Shown here: positions 34,572-45,879 of the stretch, piece by piece | Layout: each line of letters starts with the position of its first letter | How positions within the stretch are numbered: the first letter of the stretch is position 1 | Assembly (NCBI RefSeq): GCF_036370855.1 | Contig: NC_088117.1 | Span: 806,001 to 870,000 of the forward strand | Length of the DNA stretch: 64,000 bases | DNA from: Dromaius novaehollandiae | Taxonomy: Eukaryota > Chordata > Aves > Casuariiformes > Dromaiidae | Reading direction: 5' to 3' | Made by a program: the position numbers and the translations under genes | Notes under the pieces: generated by a model | The model's database searches: none | What the model saw: the letters and a program-made list of their open reading frames with translations, nothing else | What the model was told of the DNA's origin: nothing

Positions 34572-37500
34572 CTGAAAACACACTCGTTGGGAGTGTCCAG
34601 GTTCAGATGTTACAGCGTCCTTTCCCAGAGCCATGCCTAGAGCTGGGAAGAAGTCATCACCATCACCTGAGTTGCTCCGACAGCTAGGCTGAGGAGCACA
34701 TTTGGAATTAATGGCATTAGATAACAAGGTGATTTCTCTTCCCAAATTCCCTCAGAGTGGACTGTAGCTACTGCAGTTCTTACTTGCTATGGCAATCTCG
34801 CCCTTCTTTGTTTCTCTTCCTGACTTGGCTTTGCCTTCGTCTATGGCTGGGTCTTCTCTTTTAGCAACAGTGTCAGTATTAGGTAATACTGGCAACAGTA
34901 AGAATGGCTTTCAGAAAAGAATACTCATTGCTATGAACTAAGGGCTCAAATAGAAATTCTTACACCAGAAATCTCAACAGAGTACTGTCAGCAGCTAACT
35001 TTGCCCTCCAGAAGACTACATCTGTAAACTCTTCCTTACTAATAGCAGCTGTCTAATACAGAATTTTGGGAAAAAAAACAGTGAACTCACCGTTTCCTCC
35101 TCCTCATCAGCCAAATAACTAGGCAACACAACGCTGCTCCAGCCAAGAGGATACCCAAGACCGTTGCAGTGCGTACCGTGCAATGCTTTCGTATGTCTTT
35201 TGGCTCTGCGGCAGCTGCACTTCTCCCACTAGCCAAACCTGGAGGAAATTACACAAGGCCATATGTTACTGTGTTCTGCACTGCTGATAATCTCACAGTC
35301 TGTTTGACATTCCCAGGAAATTTTCTTTTTCCCTTTCTTAGCATCTCTGAAGGAGGGAAATCTCGGGGACGGCAACACTTGCTTGGTTTCAGTAGCAGCA
35401 AAGTCCCCAGGTCATTGCAAATCAGCACGCTTTGGAGTCTCTCTTTAGCCTCTCAGCCTTGTTTACCTTCTGGGATGGCCATAATCCAGGCTTCCCAATT
35501 GGAGGGGTTTGCTCTCCCTTTCTGGCAATCCTTCACATCCCACAATCCCTTTGGTGCTCCCTCGCCCTTCTGAGGCTCAAAAGGGCTGTTTCACGGAGGC
35601 ATCCTCTTGACACTTTGAGACAAGTCAGCCCACTGAACAAAACTCATCAGGCCAGAAGGAGAGCACACAGGGGTGCTCATCTGGTTTACCAGTAACTCCT
35701 CTGAGCGACGCGGACAAAAGCCATCCCGGGTCCAGGGAGTGCCACCCTGACTCTTCCCTCCCAGGTCAGCACACTTGCCCCAAGGGAAAAGAGTCCGGCT
35801 CTCTTGGGCTCCTGCTTCCATAGCCAGTGACACTGCTATTCCGGGCTACACCACGTCCCGGCTCCAACCGAAATGGTGGGTGCTGGCTGCGCTGCTCAGC
35901 CCAGCAGCCAGGGTGGGCACCTCTGCGGCAGCCTGCGGCAAAGACGACACCTGAACCTGGCTCTCTCCCTTTGCCTTTTCTCCAGCACAGGCACCACCTC
36001 CCCTTCCTTCGCCCTCTGGTCTTCCAAACACCACTCGTATGCTCCCAGTCTTCAGGACTCCTCTCTCACTTAGGCATCCCTGCAAGACTGCGCAGTACCT
36101 CGGTGCTTTGGAAAAAAGGCGTATTTCCTGTCGTGCAGGGCTTCTCCGGGCTGTGACACACTTGGAAGCGCTGTCAAGAATCAGAGAGAGGTAAAGCCTC
36201 AGCACTGCTCAGGCACACAGCATGCAGAAGGAGGCATGAGGTTCCCTCCAAACCCCTGCCCGGCCTGTGAATCAGGGCATCATTTAGGACCTCCTTTCAC
36301 AGCAGGGATCCCACTTGGTACTCCTTTTGTGCCTAGGGCCTCTGGGGACTCCCTGCAAGTTCTGAGATGCAGGTGGGGCAGGAGGTCTAGTCGATTAAGA
36401 GTCGTGTTTCCTAACTTGCGCTCAATGTGGTTAAAACTGCCTCCTTCCCCAAACGGCAAAGCTCCGAAATCCCAGAGAGCTGCATGGTGTGGGAAGTGAG
36501 GCTATCTCATAGGACCCACAAAGGTTTATATGCACATGTCTGGCACACTAATTGCAATCATCTCCACACACCAGAGGCAAAAAACATCTTCAGAAAGCCG
36601 CTCCTGGCTTGCTTTAGAACACTTCCAATGCCCTAAGACTTTAACATTTGGCCGCTGACATGCTGTGCAGTAGCAGGCCCCAAGGGAAGAGCCTGCAGAC
36701 ACACAGGGCTTTTGATTTCCTACAGCGGATGACAATGGACAGCAAGTACCTGGCATGCCTGTTGCTTGAGTTGCCTCTCTCTCTTCATCAGAGGCTGGCA
36801 GGCTGTGACTGCCTCTTGCCGGAAAGGTCTCCTTCTCCAGGGTCTCCTGATGATTCTCTTTGGAAAGAAAGCCAGACAGCTTGATCAGAAGGAACTGATC
36901 CTCACCACTTCCGCATGGTATCTTCAGGAGGCAATCCTTTTCAAAAGGCTTCAGTAAAAAGCTCAGAAACAAAACCTGGCATTTCGGGGTGGGCACCTGC
37001 TCACTAGCCCAATGTGTCCTTTGTAGAGAAAAATCAAAGCGCACAAAATCTTCCAGATAACCAATACAGGCAGCAACACCTGCTGTACGGGTGGGGAGAC
37101 GAGACAATTGCATGGGAACCTCTCATTCTCATGCCACTTGGTGCCTTTTTGAGAATTGGCAAGATGACATTGAATCCTTTCCTTCAAAGAGGGCAGGAAA
37201 AACCTGTAGCCGGTTCAGCTGGGGAAAAAGGCCTCCTGAGGACCAAGGCTCATCATGCCAACTCCACCACACAGTACGCGTAACAGTCACATACGGTACA
37301 CTGAGCCCCAAGCTCTTGCCACTGTGTTCAGGGCGCATTCACAAACATGCTGCAGCCTCAGCATCTTTGTCACCAGCAAGGCCTGGACAAAAGGAGACAA
37401 TCCCATACATCCCTGGCTTCTGCAGGACTGATAATCTCACTGCGTGTTTGGGACTCCCAGGCAATTTTACATGCCGTGGTGTTACTATGGCTGATTCTGG

Positions 37501-40500
37501 TCTCTTGGCACCGGCGGACAAGAAAGCTCACTGACACTTCTCAGGGGCAAGAGCCCACTGGCCAGTGAAAGCCTGAACCAGCGCTGCCCCTACCTGTGCC
37601 CCTGGGCTTCAGGGAGGGCATGTGTGCTGGGCACCTTGGATTCCCCAGGAGGGCAATAAAAGAGGAAAAAAGAGAAAATACTAATAGAAGACTCAAAAGG
37701 AAAGGAAGACAGACTACTTACCCCTGAGATCTCCCTGAGGCTCGAGCAGAGGCTCCAGCCCCTGAGAAGCTGCAGAAGCTTCAGTGACTTGAGGGACATC
37801 TGTAATTACACACGGAGGAGAAAAGGGTAGAATACCTGGGGCAATACACGTGTTTGTAAAGGAACTCCAGTGCACTGAAAGGGATGTTGCCATGCCCTGG
37901 GTAGGTCTAGATTCGCACAGCGGCCGAGGGGCCTGCCTGACCTTTGGCTAGGCACACAGCGCCTCTCACAGTAAACCAAGAGTCACGCCTCACCTCTGGG
38001 ATTCCCAAGAGACTAATTGCAAGCATCTCCACACACCAGAGACAAAAGTCATCTTCAGAAAGCCGCTCCCGCCTTGCTTTAGGACACTTCCCACACTCTA
38101 GCACCTTAACGTTAACAAACGCGGCGAAGAACACGCTTGTAGAAGAGACCCTCAACAAGCTCTGCGGCTTGCCAATGCCTGCAAAGTGTGACGTGGTGCG
38201 TCACTGCGGCGAGGCTCTGATCCATCCCTTTCTCCTGCGTAAGCCACAGCTTATCCATAGCTGTTTCTAAAACCTCACGTTTACAATGATCTCCCTTAAC
38301 ACAGAGTGAAATCTACCCACCAGCTGCTCTCTCCAAGTCCTTCAAGATGTCCTGAAGGAGTTTAGAATATTTCTCAGACGACTTTCCTCTCTGGGCCTTG
38401 TACCTCCTCTGCCGAGGACCTAAACAGAAAGTATTAAGTTAAATTGCACATGAACAACATCCGCACAAGTAAATGCTGCTTCTTTCAAATAACCCAAAAG
38501 AGTAGGCAAAGAGTCACGACTCACCTGTACGACTCCCCACAGACACTGCCTGGCCATCCAGACGAGAGGCTGCATAGCCATCTCCTGCGGCCGCATCTGC
38601 AACCAAAGAGACGAGCAGAGCTCTCGTTACCTATTTCCATATGCTGCTTCAGATTTGAATGGTAGCGAATGAGCATGGAATGTCTCATTACAGCAAGGCA
38701 CTCGTCTTGCCCTTCCGCTCCTGAGTCTTTGGCAAACACTTATCGGGTGCCTGCACAGGCACCACGTGGCTACAAATCCAAGCATGCTGGGAAAGGATGC
38801 CCTGGAGTTCACCTGAGCTCTAAGCTCAACCCCAACAAGCCTGCTGGCTTTGCTGTAGGCACTGGAAAAGCACAAGGCTGGAGCAGCCAGGCAAAGCACC
38901 CACCGCAGATCTCTGAAGCCCTCCCAAAGCCCGCTCTGCTCTTTTGCAGGCATGAGCCTCGGCCAAGGACTGAAGCTACACGGCCCACGAACACAACTCT
39001 GAAACCACAGGCTCCTCCCAGGAAGGGAATACATCTCCACCACTTACTCCTGGCATGCTGCTGAGGCTCAGAAGTGGGATCCAGCTGAGAAGCTGGAAGG
39101 CCCCTGCCTGCAGGAAGGCCTGTAAGCAAACACAGACAAGACAAGTTTTCATTATGTGCTGCAACATACTTCCACAGAAGCGCTTGAACCACCTGCAGAG
39201 GAAGTAGGAAGTACAAGTTCACAGGAACAAAGTAGTACATAGGAAGTTCTTATTCTTCCAGGGACATAAAAATTGATTACATACCCCTGGGAAGATCTGC
39301 AGGCTCAAGAACGGGATGCAGCTGAGAAACTGGAGAACCCTCAACTACAGCCACATCTGTAACCAAACACAGATGGGAGCAGTTCTCATCATGTATTTCC
39401 ATAGACAACTTCGGATTTGAAGGGTGGTGAATGACGGGGAACATACAATTACACCATACTTCTGCTCATGTGCACCTTGCAAACGCTTAGCGGGTGTCTG
39501 CAGTGGCACCGTACGGCCATAAATCTAAGCAGGCACAGAGCTGCTGCGGGAAAGCACACCCCGGAGTTCACACAAGCTGTAAACTCAACCCCAGCAAGCC
39601 CGCTGGCTTTGCAGCAGGCTTTGGAAGCAGCACAAAGACCCTGCAAGGCAAAGCACCCCGGGACACATCTCTCAAGGCCTCCCGAGTCCCACTCTGCTCT
39701 TCTGTGCCTCTGAGCACCAGCCAACGACTTATTCAGTTACACTCACCACCAGGAAAAGCTGGAAACGTAAAAGCTTCTTCTACGAAGCAAATACATATTC
39801 AGTACTTACCCTGGGGATCCTCCTGAGGGTCAGGAAGAGGAAACAGCCAAAATGCTGGATCACCAAAGCCTACAGGCAGAGCAGAAACCCAACACAGAGG
39901 TGGCAAGTTTTCCTTAGAAGCTGCTACCAACTTCTTCACAAAGCAGTTGTAATGAATGGAAGGGGGGTCACGTCATCACATGGGACATATATGTAGGTCA
40001 ATAGTCCCAAAGCTGTGGAGGGGCAGAGAGGACCTTTTGCCTGGCAGCTCTCAAAGGAAAGAAATGCTCACAACTTACCCCTGGGACTCCCCTGCGGCTG
40101 TAAAGCCCTTGGACCCCAGAGGAAGTATGAAGCACAATTTCATGGGAGCAAAATAGCACAAGGAAAGTTCTTGTTCTTTCAGGGAAGTAAAAACTGACTA
40201 CGTACCCCTGGGAAGACCTGGAGGCTCGGCAACGGGATGCAGCTGAGAAGCTGGATAATCCTCAGCTTCAGCCACATCTGTAAGCAACCACCGATGGGAG
40301 CAGTTCTCATCATGTATTGCCACAGACAGCCCCCAAGCACCCCCAAGACAAACAAACACGCGGCCCCTCGGCCCCTTCTTCCGCGGAGCTCTCTAACCTC
40401 CACCAAGGAAGCCAGCGCTCTGCAAAGGGGCAACCCTCAGCACCGGAGGACACGAAGCAGCATTCGCGCTGCGGGGGCACGAGAGCTCCCCGGCCAGCGC

Positions 40501-41021
40501 CAGGCCAAAGCGGCGCCAGGAAAGGCACGCTTCTGCTCTTGCCAGGGAAGCTCAGGTCCCCCGAGGACTCACCTCCAGCCTGTCCGCGAGGCTCGGCGCC
40601 GGCGTCCGGCCACGCAGCTGGATCGCCATCGCCGCCGGGCACCGCTGCAACCGCCCGCGGGGACAACAGCTCCCGTCAGCCAGCGCCAGGCGCCGCTCCA
40701 GGCACAGCTCTCGCCCCCGGCCCCCGCCGCCCCCCAGCGCACCCCCCTCCCCGCGGCCCCACGAGCCTCGCCCAGCCGCTCCCGGCCCCCGACGCCGCCT
40801 CCCGCCGCCCCGGCCGCTCGCCAGCCGGCCCCGCCGCCCCCAGCCTGCCGCGCCGCCTCCGCCTCCGCCTCCGCCTCCGGCGCCGCCCGCCCGCCCGCCC
40901 TACCTGGGCCCGGCGCTGCCCGCGGAGCAGCCCGGCTGTCCCGGGCACGCAGCGCCGCCAGGAGCCCGAGCAGCAGCAGCAGGCGCCGCCCGGCGCCGGA
41001 CGCCCCCCGCGCTCGCACCAT
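34466..41021 (-). CDS. Unrecognised type I membrane protein gene with tandem 24-codon exons
   Basis: Minus-strand exons with matching phases: 40,904-41,021 (ATG, signal peptide with RRLLLLLGLLAALRA core); 40,573-40,644; 40,206-40,277; 39,810-39,869; 39,285-39,356; 39,048-39,119; 38,525-38,596; 38,321-38,419; 37,722-37,799; 36,750-36,857; 35,091-35,238 (transmembrane); 34,466-34,571 (candidate tail and stop). All middle exons are phase 1-1, and five are exactly 72 nt. Several share the pattern PASQL-(H/D)-P-x3-EP, for example YPASQLHPVAEPPGLPRG. The TM exon encodes TVLGILLAGAALCCLVIWLM followed by RRRKR, a stop-transfer signal. Predicted product is about 360 residues: acidic, Pro-rich ectodomain and a very short tail. 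I do not recognise the family. Phase consistency and the CpG-island start support a real gene; exon inclusion is uncertain. Confidence 0.6.
35091..35238 (-). CDS. Transmembrane exon of the membrane-protein gene
   Basis: A 148-nt exon (acceptor tttcctccag, donor GTGAGT) encodes a juxtamembrane stretch with one Cys, a 20-residue hydrophobic helix (TVLGILLAGAALCCLVIWLM) and five basic residues. The positive-inside pattern fits a type I protein. It is the clearest single piece of evidence that the exon array encodes a membrane protein. Confidence 0.7.
36545..36650 (-). repeat. Intronic duplicated segment, copy 1
   Basis: Matches 38,008-38,112 over about 105 bp (cacacaccagaggcaaaa, cagaaagccgctcc, ctttagaacacttcc). 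It is part of the segmental duplication that appears to have multiplied exons in this gene. Confidence 0.7.
36750..36857 (-). CDS. Ser/Glu-rich exon of the membrane-protein gene
   Basis: Acceptor ctttctttccaaag on the minus strand, donor GTACTT. It encodes a 36-codon acidic segment (ETLEKETFPARGSHSLPASD) in phase 1-1, matching its neighbours. It is not obviously a copy of the 24-codon unit. Confidence 0.5.
38008..38112 (-). repeat. Intronic duplicated segment, copy 2
   Basis: Partner of 36,545-36,650 in direct orientation about 1.46 kb away, with roughly 85 percent identity by eye. Confidence 0.7.
38321..38419 (-). CDS. Basic helical exon of the membrane-protein gene
   Basis: A 99-nt phase 1-1 exon encodes a charged amphipathic stretch (RRYKAQRGKSSEKYSKLLQ, then ILKDLERAAG). 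It likely forms a helix and differs from the Pro-rich units around it. Confidence 0.55.
38525..40644 (-). repeat. Tandem array of related short exons with their flanks
   Basis: Exons at 38,525, 39,048, 39,285, 40,206 and 40,573 are each 72 nt, and 39,810 is 60 nt; all are phase 1-1. A shrunken relic lies at 40,080-40,105. Introns also match: 38,720-38,870 and 39,480-39,625 share gccataaatctaagca-like and ctcaacccca(a/g)caagcc blocks about 760 bp apart. The array therefore grew by segmental duplication of exon plus intron. Confidence 0.7.
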
Positions 41022-41700
41022 GCTGCCCGGCGCCAGCAGCCGCCCCCCGCCGGCGCCCTCGAGCAACGCGCGCGCGGAGCGGCGTCTGCGGGGCGCGGCG
41101 CGGCACAGCCCCGCGCAAAACCCCGCCCTGCAGCACCCCGCCCTGCACCGCCCCGCAGCACGACGCAGCGCAGAGCCCCGCACTGCACCGCAGCGCAGCG
41201 CAGCGCAGCGCAGCGCAACACCGCGCAGCACGACGCAGCGCAGCGCAGCGCGGGGCCCCTCTGTGAGCTCAGGGCGCGGCGCGGCGCAGCGCGGGGCCCC
41301 TCTGTGAGCTCAGGGGCGCCCTCCGCGCGGGAGGCGCAGGGGGCCGCGCACCCCCGCCGCGGCCCGCGCTCCCTCCGCGCGCCGGCGCCGGCGCCGCCCT
41401 GTGCGGGCAGCCCGGGCATGCTGGCGGCCGGGGGTGCTGCTGCCGCCCTCGAGGAGCCCCTCGGGGGCAGCCCGGCTCTCTGCCCACACGCTCGCGCCCC
41501 TGCGCTCGCCTCGCTGCTCGGCAGCTCCGCGCCAGCGCCTGCTCCGGCCTCGCTCGCTGCTCTCCTTCGCGCCCCGCTGCCGCCGCTCTGCCCCAGCGCC
41601 GGCGCCAGCTCTGCGCTTCTGGAGCTGGCCCGGGGGCAGCTGCTGACAGGCGGGGGGGCTCCAGGGCCAAGCCTGTGCCCCAGCTCTCCTCCCCCGCCCC
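40450..41700. promoter_or_regulatory. CpG island and probable promoter of the membrane-protein gene
   Basis: Dense CpG and GC content surround the ATG at 41,019-41,021 (minus). It includes a (CCTCCG)n run at 40,857-40,885, a (CAGCG)n run at 41,190-41,255, and two copies of a 26-bp block (gcggggcccctctgtgagct) near 41,258 and 41,293. No TATA box was seen. Very long ORFs across it on both strands are composition artefacts. Confidence 0.65.
41190..41255 (+). repeat. (CAGCG)n minisatellite
   Basis: Imperfect pentamer repeat gcagcgcagcgcagcgcagc, upstream of the minus-strand start codon. Confidence 0.85.
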
Positions 41701-41721
41701 GCTGGGACTCTGCCTGCTAAA

Positions 41722-43240
41722 GCCCTAAAGAAACACTACATCAGAACGTTGTATTTCTCCGTACGTGTTGCCAGTTTGGCAAAAGAATTGGAGGTGCATC
41801 TATCCCTAACTGAACTGTCCTCCATAAAACACAAAAAATCACTCCCACAGGTCAAAAAGCCCCACGCCCGGGTGAAGACCCCTCCCCGAGCATGTGTAGT
41901 AGTAAATTGGTGTGTAAGCAGTAGTATAATTGTCTGTAAATTACTCTCCAATCAGTGTAAAAGGGAAAGTTGCAAACCTTGCAATGTGTTTGTAAAAATG
42001 CTACTTGAAAAGGCGGGGGAGTGTGCTTGATTTGTGGGAAACTGTTACAAGACAACCCTGGGAAGCTCAGAAAGAATGTTCAAACTAGGTAGTTTAGGAT
42101 AACTTCTATTTTCTGAAAAGAAGCATTCTTTAATCAAGGGCATCCTAGAACTGCTAAAGCCCTAAAAGAAACATTAAATCAAAATGTTTTATTTCTAGGT
42201 ACGTATTGCCAATTTGGCAAAAGAACTGGAGGTGCACGTATCCCTAACTGAAGACCTTGGGACCTGGACTGTCAATTATTGAACTCAAGCTGTCTAGAGG
42301 TAGCCGCTTCGCACAACTTGTATAAAACTTGCTTAGCATGACTAGCTGAATTTGCTGGAGCCTTAGGCCGCACTCCTAGTCCAGTGAGAAAGGGCCCCGG
42401 AGCTGGTGGAGGCTGGAAAAATGAGGGAGTTACAAGCAGGTTGCATTCCTGCGCTTCACACTCCGAAAGGGAGGATGTCAAGGCTTTGAAATAAGGCCTG
42501 CTTGGGCGCCAGGAGCCTGGGAGACAAAGCCTCCTCTCACTGCGGGAGCAGTGTTCATTAGGAGGTCTGGACTATCTCCTCCTCGTCAGGACCTTGGGAG
42601 ATAACACCTGCTGTCCCTGCTGGGGCAGTGTCAGTTGCTGGAATGACCATCTCCTCCTCAGGAGCTTGAGAGACAGGGGCGGGACCCGGGCAATGAAGAA
42701 ATCCCTGACCAACCAGTGCAAAAGGGAAAGTTGCAAACCTGCCAATGTGTTTGTCTTGATGCTACTTGAAAAGCTGGAGGCGGGTGCTTGATTTGTGGGA
42801 AACCACCGAGCACCCAGGCTTGCGCAGCTCTGAGCTAAATAAGCCAATGTCTCTGCTGAGTGTGTAATTATTGGCTTATTGCACACCGGGCAACGAATCC
42901 GCTTTTTGGACAACACTCCTGGTGGCTTTGGGTGCTCTCTCTCTCAGCAAGGAGGAGGTGCTGACGCCCTCACATGTATCCTGGCCCCGGAGGCTGGGCT
43001 TTGTGAGCATGGCTTGTGTGTCTTGCCAGCCTCCCCTCTTTATGTTAATGCCCATTCCCAAACCGTATGAACACCCGGGATTGTAATGCTTTAAAGGAGT
43101 AATGGCAGGCAGTAAAGTCAAGCTTGCTCTTTTCCTATCAGTAACCTGAAGAAGGAATGCAAACGCTTCCTGGTCACCAATGTTAAGGAATTTCTGCTCT
43201 TTGGCAAACGCTGGTGCAGGCGAAACACTCCTCTTTGTGC
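41722..43240 (+). mobile_element. Mosaic of LTR fragments before ERV-A
   Basis: Two pairs of direct repeats are visible: 41,722-41,815 with 42,156-42,255 (aaagccctaaa ... gtatccctaactga) and 41,945-42,035 with 42,710-42,802 (aaagggaaagttgcaaacc ... gcttgatttgtgggaaac). Between them, 42,270-42,490 matches the ERV-A LTR starting TGTCAATTATTGAACTC. Near 42,880 there is a likely LTR end (ggcttattgcacaccgggc). The order suggests nested or recombined LTRs. No coding capacity. Confidence 0.5.
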
Positions 43241-43372
43241 TGTAGTTAAAGAATATTGAACCGAAGGTGTCTAGAGTAAACCACTTAACACAACTTACAT
43301 AAACCTTGCTTAGCATGAGTAGCTGAATTTGCTGAAGTCTTAGGCCGATAACGCAGATAACGTGATGAACCA
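43241..43372 (+). mobile_element. ERV-A 5' LTR, truncated
   Basis: Begins TGTAGTTAAAGAATATTG and follows the 48,454 LTR for about 130 bp, up to cgcagataacgtgatgaac. It then switches to reverse-transcriptase sequence. Confidence 0.65.
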
Positions 43373-43718
43373 CATTGGCCAAATGTTTCCCTGTAATTGA
43401 CCTAACTGCCGCTTCCTTGAGTGGATTCGAGTCCCGTCTCGATCCGGCCGGAACGGGGAGTGCGCAGCCGGGTCAGCGTAAGGCGCACCGCCAGACTGTA
43501 GAGACAGAAATCTGGAGTCGCTGTGACTGGTGTGAGTGTGAACAGTCCTGTGAGTGTGTGAGTGCGTATAACCTGGGAAGCGAAGGGGGCACCCGTCGGC
43601 TGCTAAAGCTGCCCACTGCGACGGGACTGCAGTCCTAGCAGTCAAAGCCTCGGGTGGTGTGAGTGCGGTTCCGAGAGAGAGAGAGAAAGTGTGATCACAG
43701 CAGCTGCAGGCAGGTATT

Positions 43719-43991
43719 GTGGGGGGGAGAGGAAAGAAAAAGAAAAAAAAGGCATATCTGATCACCATAGGATGCACTTTTCAGGAACTCAATGTGGGAA
43801 ATAATTCTGGCCTAGAGAAGGGGTGGCCCTTGGCTGAAATTTTGCAAAACTGGAGTAAGACTGATGGTAGTAAGAATCAAAGGAAAAAAGGGTTGATCCA
43901 AGTATGTCAGGAGGATTGGCCGTTGGTGACTAAGGAGGGTAACCCGGCAGAAGGATGGCCGCCGCAGGGAGCCTTTGATCAGCAGGAGTGA
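43719..43991 (+). pseudogene. ERV-A gag matrix remnant
   Basis: Encodes a Lys-rich start, then a matrix-like stretch ending GWPPQGAFD, which is the typical WP-x2-G-x-F ending of gammaretroviral matrix. Capsid and nucleocapsid are absent; protease follows within a few bases. Confidence 0.6.
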
Positions 43992-43994
43992 ACA

Positions 43995-44399
43995 GTGAAT
44001 CCTGTGGAAATTGGGGTAAATTCCTGGGATATAGATTTGGATGTCAGGGGGCAGATAGTGGCAAGTCTAGAAGGTCTAGAAGTGCCCTATCTAGTGGATA
44101 CTGAAGCTACTCTTTCCCTTTTGAGTTTTGAGCCTAAAGGATGCAAATCGTCAGATGAAATAATAGTACAAGGAGTGATGGGAAAAGGCAAATGAGCGTT
44201 AACTAAGCCCTTATTGCTCACTGTTGGAGGTAAAGGAGTGTGGGGACATTTCATGATTTCCACAGATTCACCCTCTTGCCTTTTAGGGAGAGATCTCCCG
44301 CAAGCCTTGGATACTCAGATCTGCTTACAGCCAGGAGGGATAAAATATACAGCCGGGAGGGATAAAATTAGTACTAATGGGCTCATGTGTTGTGGCTGA
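43995..44399 (+). pseudogene. ERV-A protease remnant
   Basis: The active-site region reads LVDTEAT where aspartic proteases have Asp-Thr-Gly; the Gly codon is GAA at 44,103-44,105. The C-terminal LLGRDL motif is in a second ORF (44,214-44,399). A stop separates the two. Inactive. Confidence 0.7.
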
Positions 44400-44639
44400 G
44401 ACACCAGAGCCAGAGTCAACTAATCTGCAAATTCCCATAGGTTTAGAATCAGTTCCTGGGAAGTTATGGAGCTCTTGAGGAATGGATGGTGGACTGTTGA
44501 AATCAGCTAGCTGAGTCTCGATAAAAGCAAAGGGGGGATTGCCTGCCACGGTTAAACGATACCCTACCCCCAAAGAAGCCAAGAAGAGTATCTGAAAGCA
44601 AACGGATCACGATGTAAAACTGGGTCTCCTTAGGGTCTG

Positions 44640-45480
44640 TGAATCCCCATACAACACTCCGATTGTGCCAGTTAAAAAGCACAGGCGGGATTCTGATGGC
44701 GATCCAGAATACCAGTTTGTCCAAGATTTGCGAGCAATCGATCAACGTGTGGTGACCCCTCCCCCAGTAGTGCCTGATCCTTCCACAGTGCTTTTACAAA
44801 TGCCACGTTGGGCAAAATGTTTCCCTGTAATTGACCTAACTGCTGCTTTCTTTAGGATCCCGCTTGAGGAAAGTAGTCAACCCTTGTTCGCCTTTACATG
44901 GAAAGGGCAACAGCGGACGTGGACACACCTCCCACAAGGGTTCACTGGCTCTCCCACCCTTTCCTCACAAGTGTTAAGGAATGATTTAAAAGATGTAGAA
45001 TTACCGGGTGGGTCAACTCTCAGGCAATATGTAGATGGTTTACTGATAGCGAGTAAGGATGAGGATACCTGTATAATGGACTCTGCATATCTGTGTCCTA
45101 CTTTAACAGAAAAAGGGTCACCGGGCATCTCCGTCTAAACTCCAGCTGTGTCAAAAAGAGGTAGAGTACTTGGGGTTCATTCTAAGAGAAGGGCAACGAC
45201 TCCCAGAGACCCAGAGAGAGTAAATGCTATCATAAAACTCCCCCGTGCAGTAACACAGAAACAGTTAGGAGGATTCCTTGGAGCTGTGGGATGTTGCAGA
45301 CCATGGGTTCCTGGGTTGGGAGAATTAGCAAAACCCCTGACAGAGGCCACTAGAAATGAAGCAGCAGAACCCATTGCGTGGGGCCTCGAAAGAGAGCAAG
45401 CTTTTAGAACTATGAAAGGAGCTTTGGCATCCGCGCCTGCTCTCGGGCTCCCAGAATATACAAAGCCCTTCAATTTATAG
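44640..45480 (+). pseudogene. ERV-A reverse transcriptase remnant
   Basis: Fingers and palm are recognisable (QDLRAIDQRV, FPVIDLTAAFFRIPL, HLPQGFTGSPT). The catalytic box reads YVDG at 45,028-45,039 instead of YVDD. A frameshift near 45,130 leads into the thumb/connection region (45,148-45,480). Confidence 0.8.
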
Positions 45481-45879
45481 GTACATGAACGTAAGGGGAT
45501 TGCCAGCAGAGTAATGAGGCAAAAAGTAGGACCCCACCAGAGACCGGTAGCATATTCTGCTCAGCTAGATTTGGTTGCAGCAGGGGCGCCATCCTGCACC
45601 AAATCGGTGGCAGCAACAGCGGCAATAGGGAGAGAGAAGCCGCCCTCTCATTCTGGGGCACCCTGTCACAGTTCATGTGCCGCACAAAGTGGAGATACTA
45701 TTAAACGATATGCGACCCAGGCATTATGGCCACAACGGGCACACAGATACGAACTAATCCTCCTCATGGCAGATAATGTAGTCCTAAAAAGATGCAATAC
45801 CCTGAATCCAGCAACTCTAATACCTCTGCCTGATGATGGAGAAAAACATCACCAATGTGAGCAGGTAATGCACACTTCC

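Noticed and set aside
35466-35520. Possible 55-nt exon of the membrane-protein gene
   Set aside because: Has splice-like borders but leaves phase 2, whereas the transmembrane exon needs phase 1.
40237-41720. Overlapping ORFs of 356 and 467 codons on the + strand
   Set aside because: They lie over a CpG island and cross the signal-peptide exon of the minus-strand gene. Composition is low-complexity Ala/Pro/Arg, an artefact of GC content.
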